Shown here piece by piece: positions 9,631 through 18,194 of a stretch of DNA of 64,000 nt. Source of the DNA: Bernardetia sp. MNP-M8 (GTDB taxonomy: Bacteria > Bacteroidota > Bacteroidia > Cytophagales > Bernardetiaceae); the NCBI RefSeq assembly GCF_037126285.1, contig NZ_CP147012.1:1736001-1800000 (forward strand), written 5' to 3'. The position numbers and the translations under genes were made by a program. The notes under the pieces were generated by a model. The model was not told the origin of the DNA, ran no database searches, and was given only the letters and a program-made list of their open reading frames with translations. Within the stretch, counting starts at the first letter, position 1. Each line of letters opens with the position of its first letter.

Positions 9631-10548
9631 ATGAATCATATTGCAGTCATTGGTGCAGGAACTATGGGCAACGGAATTGCTCACGTTTTTGCTCAAAACA
9701 ATTATCAAGTATCTTTTATTGATATTTCTGAGAATGCTCTTACAAAAGGCTTACATACAATAGGAAAAAATCTTGATCGTCAGGTAAATAAAGGCATCTT
9801 GACAGAAGAAGAAAAAATAGCTACTCTGAAAAGAATTACTACTTTTACAAGTATTGAAGAAGGCGTAAAAGGTGTAGATTTGGTAGTAGAGGCAGCCACA
9901 GAAAACATGGAAATCAAACTCAAGATATTTGAGAATTTGGATAAAGTATGTGATGAAAAAACTATTTTGGCGACAAATACTTCATCTATTTCTATTACTC
10001 GTATTGCTGGTGCAACACAAAGACCAGAAAAAGTAATCGGAATGCACTTTATGAATCCTGTTCCTGTCATGAAACTTGTTGAGGTTATTCGTGGCTATTC
10101 TACTTCTGACGAAATCACAGATAGAATTATGGAAATGTCTAAAAACTTAGGCAAAATTCCTGTTGAGGTAAGTGATTACCCAGGTTTTGTATCGAATCGT
10201 ATCTTGATGCCAATGATAAATGAAGCAATTTATGCACTTTATGAAGGTGTTGCAGGTGTAGAAGAAATTGATACCGTTATGAAATTGGGAATGTCTCACC
10301 CTATGGGACCTCTTCAATTAGCTGATTTTATTGGTCTTGATGTGTGTCGTTCTATTTTGGAAGTATTATTTGAAGGTTTTGGAAATCCAAAATATGCTCC
10401 TTGTCCACTTTTAGTAAATATGGTAAATGCAGGACATAAAGGCGCAAAATCAGGTACTGGTTTTTACGATTGGTCAAATGGAATGAAAGATTTGAAAGTA
10501 GCTAATCGTTTCAAAAAGAAAACAAATAAGACTTCACAAGAAGCGTAG
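9631..10548 (+). CDS. 3-hydroxybutyryl/3-hydroxyacyl-CoA dehydrogenase
   Basis: The 305-residue protein opens with the NAD-binding loop 'IGAGTMGNGIAHVFAQ' (residues 5-20). It also has 'ATNTSSISIT' and 'GMHFMNPVPVMKLVEVI', which carry the catalytic His of the family, and 'DYPGFVSNRILMPMINEA', which begins the C-terminal dimerisation domain. It oxidises (S)-3-hydroxyacyl-CoA with NAD+, in beta-oxidation or butanoate metabolism. Length and domain order are those of monofunctional HBD/PaaH enzymes. The chain-length preference cannot be read from sequence. It has its own promoter and ends at a hairpin terminator. Confidence 0.93.
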   Translation: MNHIAVIGAGTMGNGIAHVFAQNNYQVSFIDISENALTKGLHTIGKNLDRQVNKGILTEEEKIATLKRITTFTSIEEGVKGVDLVVEAATENMEIKLKIFENLDKVCDEKTILATNTSSISITRIAGATQRPEKVIGMHFMNPVPVMKLVEVIRGYSTSDEITDRIMEMSKNLGKIPVEVSDYPGFVSNRILMPMINEAIYALYEGVAGVEEIDTVMKLGMSHPMGPLQLADFIGLDVCRSILEVLFEGFGNPKYAPCPLLVNMVNAGHKGAKSGTGFYDWSNGMKDLKVANRFKKKTNKTSQEA

Positions 10549-10560
10549 ATATATATTTCA

Positions 10561-10588
10561 TGTCGTTGGTGGAGACACCAACAACGGC
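10561..10588. repeat. Dispersed 28-bp hairpin repeat, copy 1
   Basis: TGTCGTTGGTGGAGACACCA is followed by ACAACGGC. The inner part forms a TTGGTG/CACCAA hairpin. A near-identical copy lies at 21740-21767 and a degenerate relative at about 42949-42989. Confidence 0.7.
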
Positions 10589-10619
10589 AGAATTCAATGA
10601 ATTTATTTTCATAAAAATT

Positions 10620-10655
10620 AAACCCTAAAATTAATGTATAATTTTAGGGTTTTTC
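10620..10655. terminator. Terminator between convergent genes
   Basis: AAACCCTAAAAT pairs with ATTTTAGGGTTT and is followed by a T-run on the plus strand. It lies downstream of the dehydrogenase gene and before the convergent thioesterase gene. Confidence 0.8.
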
Positions 10656-10716
10656 TATACAATTTTCCTAGTAATTATTTTTATTATCTCTAACTTCTGA
10701 AATCTAACTTCTAACT

Positions 10717-11193
10717 TTATTCAAAAGTCTGTTTGTTCATAGGATAAAGATTGAATGTTCCAATTCCTTTGGCTACTATTTTTCCTGTTTTTTTATTTTT
10801 TATATCACAAACAGTATGAACTAGACGGTTTCCTGTGTGTTCTAGGTTTGCTTCTGCGATAAGCTCGTCGTGAAGTTTGACAGGAAGAAAATAATTAATT
10901 TTGAACTCTACTGTTGCACATAATTTTCCTTGTGAAAAAGCATAACTCAATGCAGAACCTCCAAGAGTTGCATCCATCAATCCAGCAATTACTCCTCCAT
11001 GACAATGATTAGGCGCACTTTGATGTTTTTCTAAAACTTTCATTTCAGAAATCGCATGACCTACCTCATCTATTTTTAAAGTCATTCCATTATCTTTTGC
11101 AAAATAATTGAATTGATTGTAAAGTTCTATAAGCTGTGTATGATTTTTATTCTCTGTAAAAAAAATCTTTTTTTCTTCTTTTGTATTTTCCAT
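10717..11193 (-). CDS. PaaI-type hotdog thioesterase
   Basis: The 158-residue protein has the hotdog-fold block 'CHGGVIAGLMDATLGGSAL' (near residues 83-102), in which the Gly-Gly-turn and the Asp at the helix start are characteristic of PaaI-type acyl-CoA thioesterases. A strand 'CATVEFKINYFLPV' follows. It probably hydrolyses a small or aromatic acyl-CoA; the substrate is unknown. It faces the 3-hydroxyacyl-CoA dehydrogenase convergently, so a shared pathway is possible but not shown. Three 7-bp repeats (TCTAACT type) lie at its 3' end, 10689-10716. Confidence 0.85.
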   Translation of the reverse strand: MENTKEEKKIFFTENKNHTQLIELYNQFNYFAKDNGMTLKIDEVGHAISEMKVLEKHQSAPNHCHGGVIAGLMDATLGGSALSYAFSQGKLCATVEFKINYFLPVKLHDELIAEANLEHTGNRLVHTVCDIKNKKTGKIVAKGIGTFNLYPMNKQTFE

Positions 11194-11335
11194 AGCTGAA
11201 TAATTATAAATTATTTAGTAGTTGATTCTTAATAAAAACTGTGTTATTTTTAAACAACTTCTCAATATAGTAAATATAATTTTATTGAGTAAAAATTAGC
11301 TGGATGACAATAACATAATTTAAAAAACTTAAAAA

Positions 11336-12376
11336 ATGCCAAAAATAAACCGAATCTTCAATCCTGATTTAGAATTTATAATTGACAGAGAAAATGAGTT
11401 TGAAAATTATTATGAAGGAAACCCTCTTCTTAATGGCATTTTTTGTAATGAAGGAGCAACCCAAAATGAAGAAACTTCTTTAGCAACCGTTTTGAAATGG
11501 CAACTTCAAACTAACCCACAAAAAGAAGAAAAGAAAAAGGAATATTTTAAGCTAGAAACAATTCAAAATAACTCATTTTTTGAAGAAAACAAAGATTGTA
11601 TTGTTTGGCTCGGACACGCTTGTTTTTTTATTCGTTTGAATGGAATTAATTTTCTGACAGACCCTTGTTTGGAAAGTATGCCTTTTGTGCCTCGTAAATC
11701 TTCACTTCCTTGCCAAATTTCAGAAATAAAAAATATTGATTATTTACTTCTTTCTCATAATCACAGAGATCATTTAGATATTCCTTCTCTCAAAAAACTT
11801 CTTCCTCAAAATCCAAATATGGAGTTTCTTGTTCCTTTAGAAACGGCTGATTTTCTGCATAGGCAAGTTTCAAAAGACTTAAAAATTCAAGAAGCAGGTT
11901 GGTATCAACAGTTCAAAACAAAAGAAAAAATCAAAGTTAATTTCTTGCCATCCAAACATTGGTGTAAAAGAGGTTTGTTTGATTTTAATGAAATGCTTTG
12001 GGGTGGCTTTTGGCTAGAAACAGGACTAGAAAAGACAAACACGAATCACAAATTATTCTTTGTTGGCGATACAGCTTATGCTCATCATTTCAAACGAATA
12101 GAAAAAATTTTGGGAGCTGCCGATACTGTAATTATGCCAATAGGTGCATACAAACCTCCTTTTATGATGCATAATGCACATATAAATCCAGAAGAAGCTG
12201 TAAAAGCATTTCAAGAAACAAAAGGAAAAACACTAATTCCAATGCACTACGGAACATTTGATTTGGCAGACGAACCACTAGGAGAACCTATAAAATGGCT
12301 TACTTCGGAAATGGAAAAACAAGGTATTTTAGAAAAATTGAATGTTCCTAAAGTGGGAGAAATGGTTTATTTGTAG
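11336..12376 (+). CDS. MBL-fold metal-dependent hydrolase, UlaG/NAPE-PLD-like
   Basis: The 346-residue protein has the pattern 'VWLGHACFFIRLNGINFLTD' (near residues 90-109), then 'LSHNHRDHLDIPSLKKL' with the HxHxDH metal motif. Later metal ligands lie in 'LPSKHWCKR', 'FFVGDTAYAHHFK' and 'IPMHYGTFDL'. This set is typical of the MBL branch related to N-acylphosphatidylethanolamine phospholipase D and UlaG. No signal peptide is seen, so it is probably cytoplasmic. The physiological substrate is not evident. It is convergent with the histidine kinase gene, with only 26 bases between the stops. Confidence 0.85.
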   Translation: MPKINRIFNPDLEFIIDRENEFENYYEGNPLLNGIFCNEGATQNEETSLATVLKWQLQTNPQKEEKKKEYFKLETIQNNSFFEENKDCIVWLGHACFFIRLNGINFLTDPCLESMPFVPRKSSLPCQISEIKNIDYLLLSHNHRDHLDIPSLKKLLPQNPNMEFLVPLETADFLHRQVSKDLKIQEAGWYQQFKTKEKIKVNFLPSKHWCKRGLFDFNEMLWGGFWLETGLEKTNTNHKLFFVGDTAYAHHFKRIEKILGAADTVIMPIGAYKPPFMMHNAHINPEEAVKAFQETKGKTLIPMHYGTFDLADEPLGEPIKWLTSEMEKQGILEKLNVPKVGEMVYL

Positions 12377-12402
12377 TTTGCAGGTCGTAATTATTTATTA
12401 AT

Positions 12403-15400
12403 CTACTCCACCAAAGGCAATTCAATAAAAAAGGTAGTTCCAAAATAAGGTTCTGTTTCAAACCAAATTTTTCCTCCTGCGTGTTCTATTCCACGTTTTG
12501 CAACAGACAAACCAATTCCAGAACCTGTGGATTTTGTTGTGAAATTAGGAATAAAGAGTTTTTTAGCTGTTTCTTCATCAATTCCTTTTCCATTATCACG
12601 AATATAAATAAGTATCGTTTTTGGTGATTTTTGATTTGTTTTTTCCAAGACGACGTTAATATGTGGATCTTTTTCTTGAACTGCTTGTATTCCATTCAAA
12701 ATTAGATTTGTCAAGATTCGTCCCATCAGTTTTGCATCTCCATTTACATAAAATTCTCCTTGGTCAATGATGGCATCCAGACGAACACTTCCATCATTTT
12801 TGTATAAAATCAATGTTTCTTGAAGTACCATCGAAACATCAAAACGCTCTGTTTTTGGAATAGGCATTTTTGCAAAAGCCGAAAATGAAGTGGCAATATC
12901 ACTCAATGTATCGACTTGAATAAGCAAACTTTTGATAGAACGCTCAGCAGGAGATTCTTCATTAGCCAAAACTCGCTGCAAGTGCTGCAAAGTTAGTTTC
13001 ATAGGTGTCAGAGGATTTTTTATTTCATGAGCCACCTGTTTTGCCATTTCTCGCCAAGCCGACTCTTTTTCACTAGCTGCAAGAGCTGCCCTACTTTCCT
13101 CTAATTTGACAAGCATTTTATTATATTCTCCTACCAAAAGACCAATTTCATCATCTGATTTGTAATCTAAAGGCTTATTATCTCCACTGAGTGTAATTCT
13201 TTTCAGGCGAGAAGTAACCAAACTTAAAGGCTTTGTCAAATCCCGAGAAGCAAAAAAGGAAAGTACAACCAAAAGCAAAAATATTCCTGTAAAAACATTA
13301 AGCATCGTCGAAACGACTTCCAAAATCTGCTCATCAGCATAGCGTTGAGATTCGAAAAAGGGAACATCTACAACCCCTACAATCTCGCCAGTAGCAGGAG
13401 AAGTTACGACTACATAAGCCGAATTATAATTCAGTTTTCCAATCGATTCACTGAGTATTGCTTTGCTTTGTTTCTGTTCTACCAAAAGTGCCATTGCCTT
13501 CGGATTAATAAGCGAAGAAACTAGTCCATTATCATAAATTGTAGGTTGAGAAGAAGCCAAAAGCACACCTTCTCTATCAAAAACGTTAATTTCTGTTTGT
13601 GTAAGGCGAGCAATCTCTTGAAGAGATTCTAGTAATTCATCTTTAGTAAGTTCTTTATAAACTACATAATCACTAAGTTTAGCAGAAAAATTTTGGGCTA
13701 CATTTTCAGCTTTTTGAAAATAGGTTTCGATAGTTTGATTCTTATTTTCCGAATTCAAAATACTTACAATCAAGATACTTAAAAGAATAGTGGGCAGGAA
13801 AAAAGCAAGATTAAGATAAAGCTGAATTCTTCCTGTCAAATTAAAAGTAAAAGGTTGTTGTCTAAAATAAAGTCGATAAACTGCCAAAAGTAAAAGCATC
13901 GTTAAGACAATACAAATAAATTGCATTGAAAAATTTGTCAAAACTGATTTTAAAGGATATTTTACTGAAGAAATAACAACAAATTTATTTTCGCTTCCCC
14001 TTATGAGAAGGTGTTTATAAGAGGAGGTAGAAAATGTAGTTAAAGAATCAAAATTAGCTAAAAAATCTTTTGAGTAAACAAAATTTCCTTGTGTATAAAC
14101 AGGTTTTCCCTCCTTAAAAATGGCATAACTCCACGCATTTCTACCTCCCCAACGATTATAATTTGAATACGGATTATCTGACAAAAGATTTGGATACACA
14201 CTATTAGAAACTATCTTTTTGAGCTGTAACTCTATCACAATTTTTCCAATCTTGACTCCACTTCTACTAATTTCACTAAAGGCAAAATAGCGTTTCGTAT
14301 TGGTAGATAAGTCGTGAACCAAAAAAATATCTTCATATTCTGTCGCATAACTTGACTGTGCATATCTTGAATACATTTCATCATAAGTCATGGTATTTTC
14401 ATAAGGCATTCCGTTTCCATTAAACAAATGAACCTTTATATCATATTTATCAAAATAATAATCTAAATAAAACTTTCTTATTTTGCGTGAAATAATATCC
14501 TTTGTAGTAAAAGAAGTCATCAATCTATTTTTGATAATGGGGTCGTAGGGTAACGATTCGACAACATCATTTAATAAAAACTCTCCTTGTAAGTCATTTT
14601 TTACTAAAAGTTGGTCAGCAAAATTTTCTTTGGCTGATTTTTCTCTAGTTTGTTCGAAGCAATAGATAATATAACTACTCATTATTGAAGTAGTAATTGC
14701 TCCTAAAAAAATATAAATGAAGATTTGATAGGTAAAAGAACGTTCTGAGCGAGGCAATTCTACAAAAATAACTACCAAAAGATAAATGGTATGAATTAGT
14801 GCAATCCAAGCGTCTGACATATTTGCATGAACACTAAAAGCATAAATAGCGCTAACCACCCAACCCACCAAAATACCTACACTTACAAGGAAGACAAGTT
14901 TTTTCCCTTGTAAATGTAACCATTCTATAAATCTGACTAAAATATGAATAAGCAAAAAATAAGTTGTTGCTGTCAAAATCCCTATAAAAAGAGCGGTAAT
15001 TTTGAGTAATGAAAAATCTAATTCTCTAGTAAAATCTAAAGAAATTTGAGGAGAATGAATATAGAGATTTCGAATATTTAGAAAATGATAAAAAGCAATT
15101 CCAAAAGAAATAGAAATGGCTATCACAACACCAAAACGTTTGCGTTTACGATTTCCAATGCTTCGCATATGAGAGAGTTCACTAAAATGAACAAACAAAA
15201 AACTACTAATAATAAAAATACAAATTACATTCAGAAGTAAATCTCCTAACGAAGGAGCAACCATAGAAGAGGCATAATAACGAGCATTGAAAAGAATGGT
15301 AGGCAAAACACTGTTTGGCAGTTCTAAAAAAAGCATTAGGAAACGAATTCCGACAAATGTACTCAAAAGTGTAAAAAAGGCATACCAGACTTGTCCTTCC

Positions 15401-16098
15401 TGTAAAAAATAGAGCATCGAAATTCTTGCTTGTAAGAAAACAAAAACGCACGCAATAATCATAAAAAAAAGCACTGTGTAGTTTTGTGAAGATTGCCAAC
15501 TATAATCTGACGGAAAAATAAGCGCAAAAAGCAAATTACTTCCTTTTCCATAAATACGATATGAGGAACTCTCTGGAGTAAGTTGCAAACTAATGTCAGG
15601 TGTAGCAAAAAGTTTTGGATTGACTCCTAAAGTCAGAAATTGATTATAAATTTTATATTCAGAAGCCAAAGGAATCAAAACGACTCCTGTCATATTATCA
15701 TACTTTGTAACAATGAGTTTTTGTTTTATCAGAAACAGACCTTTTGGTGTTTCAAGTGTATATTCTGAATAGTTATTTTTGAGTTGGTCATAGGAAAGCA
15801 AATAGGTATTATCTGTCCAAAAAAGAAGTTCACTATTTCTAAAGATATAAATTGGATATTTTCCTGTATTAGAAGTAATGAGTGAGAAATCTAATTTTTT
15901 ATAATTCTGAATGACAGCTTCTTCTAATTCTGTGAGTTCTTTTTCTGCTACTTCTAACTCTTTATCTACTTTTTTTCGGACTTCTTGTGTGTATTCGTTG
16001 TAGTCTTTTGTATTTACCAAAAAATATCGAAAGCCCAAACCTGCCAACAATGCAGCCAAAGCAATAAATAAAAAGGAATAAGAAACAGATTTTGACAT
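12403..16098 (-). CDS. Large NtrY-like membrane sensor histidine kinase
   Basis: The product has 1231 residues, much longer than a usual NtrY (about 750). It has an N-terminal membrane segment, an extracytoplasmic stretch, then six or more membrane helices near residues 205-480, a second extracytoplasmic domain, and further helices near 730 and 770. A third sensory region at about 795-950 precedes the last helix and a HAMP domain ('SRDLTKPLSLVTSRLKRI'). The kinase core follows: H-box 'AHEIKNPLTPMKLTLQHLQR' with the phospho-acceptor His near residue 1024, N-box 'NLILNGIQAV', and G-boxes 'DNGKGIDEE' and 'GSGIGLSVAKRG'. All catalytic boxes look intact. No response regulator gene is adjacent, so the partner lies elsewhere. 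Confidence 0.88.
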   Translation of the reverse strand: MSKSVSYSFLFIALAALLAGLGFRYFLVNTKDYNEYTQEVRKKVDKELEVAEKELTELEEAVIQNYKKLDFSLITSNTGKYPIYIFRNSELLFWTDNTYLLSYDQLKNNYSEYTLETPKGLFLIKQKLIVTKYDNMTGVVLIPLASEYKIYNQFLTLGVNPKLFATPDISLQLTPESSSYRIYGKGSNLLFALIFPSDYSWQSSQNYTVLFFMIIACVFVFLQARISMLYFLQEGQVWYAFFTLLSTFVGIRFLMLFLELPNSVLPTILFNARYYASSMVAPSLGDLLLNVICIFIISSFLFVHFSELSHMRSIGNRKRKRFGVVIAISISFGIAFYHFLNIRNLYIHSPQISLDFTRELDFSLLKITALFIGILTATTYFLLIHILVRFIEWLHLQGKKLVFLVSVGILVGWVVSAIYAFSVHANMSDAWIALIHTIYLLVVIFVELPRSERSFTYQIFIYIFLGAITTSIMSSYIIYCFEQTREKSAKENFADQLLVKNDLQGEFLLNDVVESLPYDPIIKNRLMTSFTTKDIISRKIRKFYLDYYFDKYDIKVHLFNGNGMPYENTMTYDEMYSRYAQSSYATEYEDIFLVHDLSTNTKRYFAFSEISRSGVKIGKIVIELQLKKIVSNSVYPNLLSDNPYSNYNRWGGRNAWSYAIFKEGKPVYTQGNFVYSKDFLANFDSLTTFSTSSYKHLLIRGSENKFVVISSVKYPLKSVLTNFSMQFICIVLTMLLLLAVYRLYFRQQPFTFNLTGRIQLYLNLAFFLPTILLSILIVSILNSENKNQTIETYFQKAENVAQNFSAKLSDYVVYKELTKDELLESLQEIARLTQTEINVFDREGVLLASSQPTIYDNGLVSSLINPKAMALLVEQKQSKAILSESIGKLNYNSAYVVVTSPATGEIVGVVDVPFFESQRYADEQILEVVSTMLNVFTGIFLLLVVLSFFASRDLTKPLSLVTSRLKRITLSGDNKPLDYKSDDEIGLLVGEYNKMLVKLEESRAALAASEKESAWREMAKQVAHEIKNPLTPMKLTLQHLQRVLANEESPAERSIKSLLIQVDTLSDIATSFSAFAKMPIPKTERFDVSMVLQETLILYKNDGSVRLDAIIDQGEFYVNGDAKLMGRILTNLILNGIQAVQEKDPHINVVLEKTNQKSPKTILIYIRDNGKGIDEETAKKLFIPNFTTKSTGSGIGLSVAKRGIEHAGGKIWFETEPYFGTTFFIELPLVE

Positions 16099-16430
16099 TT
16101 TTGAAGGTAGAAGAAAATGACAGGAAGTATAAACTTAAATAGATTCTCAAATTTTGAACCTTAAATTTTTATTGGTGGATTTTAACTAAACATATTATTT
16201 CTTGTGTCATAAAGATTTGATTGGTTTGCCTTAGGAATATAAAATGAATAAATTTACACTTTGAAAAATTCACACATTAATAAACTATTCAATTAAAAAA
16301 CTACCTTTTGTGATTTTTTACTAAAGATATATTTTCAAAAATATGCTATGAATTATAAATTGGACAGGGTTTCAACCCTGTTTTTATAGATAGCTAAAAA
16401 TGTAAATTTATTTTTTTAGTCTTCCTTAGT
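16099..16430. other. Intergenic region with one hairpin
   Basis: About 330 AT-rich bases lie upstream of the histidine kinase gene and downstream of the serine hydrolase gene. Apart from the hairpin at 16364-16386, nothing could be supported. Confidence 0.5.
16364..16386 (+). terminator. Short perfect hairpin with T-run
   Basis: ACAGGGTT pairs with AACCCTGT across a two-base loop and is followed by TTTTTATA. On the plus strand it has terminator form although no plus-strand gene is close upstream. It may instead be a small dispersed palindrome. Confidence 0.5.
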
Positions 16431-17660
16431 TTACTTTATTTCTAAAACATTCCATATTCCCCAAAAAACATCATTACTATTTTCTTTCTCAGAATCTGTA
16501 TTTGCAATAAATATTCTACCTACTTTTTTTTCTGAGTCAAAATACATAAGTGTATTTGTACCTGGGTCTCCTCCAGTATGTCCAATGGCATTGTAAGCTA
16601 GTTCTTTATCTAAAAAAAAGCCTACATTAAAGTTTTCTTTTCCTTTAAAATTTTCTTTTTTTAATTGAGATTTAAAAAACTCTTCATAATTATCTTTATT
16701 GAGAAGTTTTCCATTTCCATTATATCCTTTTATCAAGTCTATCAAAAATTTACTCAAATCGGTACTTGATGTAATCAGTCCTCCATCTGGATAAGAAAGA
16801 ATGGTATAATACGGCAATTCTTGATTATCAAAATAAAGTTTAGAATAATTAGAACTATCTACTTCTTCAAATAACCAACTGGCAGCACTCATTCCTAAAG
16901 GTTCAAAAATATGTTCTTTTGTAAACTCGTGAAATGGCTTTTTGGCGACTGATTCTATGACCAATGCACAAAGAGCTGCTCCAATATTGCTGTATTCATA
17001 AATTTCATTTGGTTTTCTATTTGCATAAGTGGCTGTATCATAAAGCTCATTTCCTTTTACTAATATCTTAGCTAAATATTCTTCTAAAGGAATCCAATTG
17101 TTTGATGGATTTTGATAATATAATTCATATTTCTCTTTTAAACTTTCATCAATTGCAATATTATTTCTATTGACATAACACGTCTTCATGTAAATATCTG
17201 TATCTACAATAGAACTTGTATGTGTAGCTAAATGCCGAACAGTAATAAGTTCATCAGGAAAATTGGGATTAATGACCTCAAAAGGTAGATAATCATTAAT
17301 TGGCGCATCTAAATCAAGCAAATTCATTTCTTGAGCCTTCAAAAGAGAAATTCCGATAAATACTTTGGAAATAGAAGCTATATTGATTATTGTATTTTCT
17401 GTGTATTCTTTCTTATTTTTTATATCTGCATAACCAAAACCACGATTATAGAGTATTCCTGAAGTATCTACTATGCTTACTGAAAAGCCATTAAAAACTC
17501 CTAAATTATGAAGACTATCTAATTCTTTATTTATATTTGGTTTTAAAGAATTGATTTTAGAAACAGTAGTTTTTTGTTCTGTTTCTGCTACTTGCTTTGG
17601 GTTATCTTGACAAGAAGAAATAATAATTACTAATGACAAGATCAAAAATAGTGATTTCAT
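16431..17660 (-). CDS. Lipoprotein serine hydrolase, class C beta-lactamase fold
   Basis: The 409-residue protein has a lipoprotein signal ending 'IIISSCQ' (Cys at about residue 17). The catalytic triad motifs of the class C beta-lactamase/D-Ala carboxypeptidase family are present: SxxK in 'NIASISKVF', YxN in 'YEYSNIGAAL', and HTG in 'AIGHTGGDPG'. Family members include penicillin-binding proteins, esterases and D-aminopeptidases, and the sequence does not decide between them. It is probably anchored in the outer or inner membrane facing the periplasm. The gene is transcribed alone. Confidence 0.88.
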   Translation of the reverse strand: MKSLFLILSLVIIISSCQDNPKQVAETEQKTTVSKINSLKPNINKELDSLHNLGVFNGFSVSIVDTSGILYNRGFGYADIKNKKEYTENTIINIASISKVFIGISLLKAQEMNLLDLDAPINDYLPFEVINPNFPDELITVRHLATHTSSIVDTDIYMKTCYVNRNNIAIDESLKEKYELYYQNPSNNWIPLEEYLAKILVKGNELYDTATYANRKPNEIYEYSNIGAALCALVIESVAKKPFHEFTKEHIFEPLGMSAASWLFEEVDSSNYSKLYFDNQELPYYTILSYPDGGLITSSTDLSKFLIDLIKGYNGNGKLLNKDNYEEFFKSQLKKENFKGKENFNVGFFLDKELAYNAIGHTGGDPGTNTLMYFDSEKKVGRIFIANTDSEKENSNDVFWGIWNVLEIK

Positions 17661-17744
17661 TTTTTTGTGCTTTTAGAGTATTTTATTTCTTGAAAGATAG
17701 TAAAACAGAATCTCTAAAAAAAATCTTAATAAAGTAATATAAAA

Positions 17745-18194
17745 ATGAATATTAGCTTCGATTTAGACAGCACACTTATTCCTCCTGGAAATGAATTTGA
17801 AGCAGAAAAAAGAAACTTTTTTATCAAGTTTTTAGGAGTTGAACCTATTCGGATAGGAACAGCAAAAGTGATTTCTGACTTACAAAAACAAGGTCATACC
17901 ATTCATATTTATACCACTTCTTTTAGAAGTCAAATCAAAATTCGTTTGATGCTTTTTTATTATGGAATAAAAGTCGGGAAAATAATAAATCAATCTCAAA
18001 ATCAGCGTACACTAAAAAACAGAAATATAAATGCTTCAAAATATCCTCCTGCATTTGGTTTTGACCTACATATAGATGATTTGAAAGGTGTAAAAATGGA
18101 AGGAGAAAGGTTAAATTTCAAGACAATTATTATAAAACCTAATGATAAGAACTGGATTGAAATAATACAAAAAGGAATTACTTTTGAACAATAA
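17745..18194 (+). CDS. Small HAD-superfamily hydrolase
   Basis: The 149-residue protein begins with the HAD motif I 'ISFDLDSTLIPPG' (nucleophile Asp 6, second Asp 8). It has a 'TTSFRSQIKIRL' motif II region and 'FDLHIDDLKGV' as motif IV with paired Asp. It lacks an obvious cap domain, so it is a small phosphatase-like member. The substrate is not evident. Its last 17 bases overlap the 3' end of the convergent gene at 18178, so the two genes end inside each other. Confidence 0.8.
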   Translation: MNISFDLDSTLIPPGNEFEAEKRNFFIKFLGVEPIRIGTAKVISDLQKQGHTIHIYTTSFRSQIKIRLMLFYYGIKVGKIINQSQNQRTLKNRNINASKYPPAFGFDLHIDDLKGVKMEGERLNFKTIIIKPNDKNWIEIIQKGITFEQ

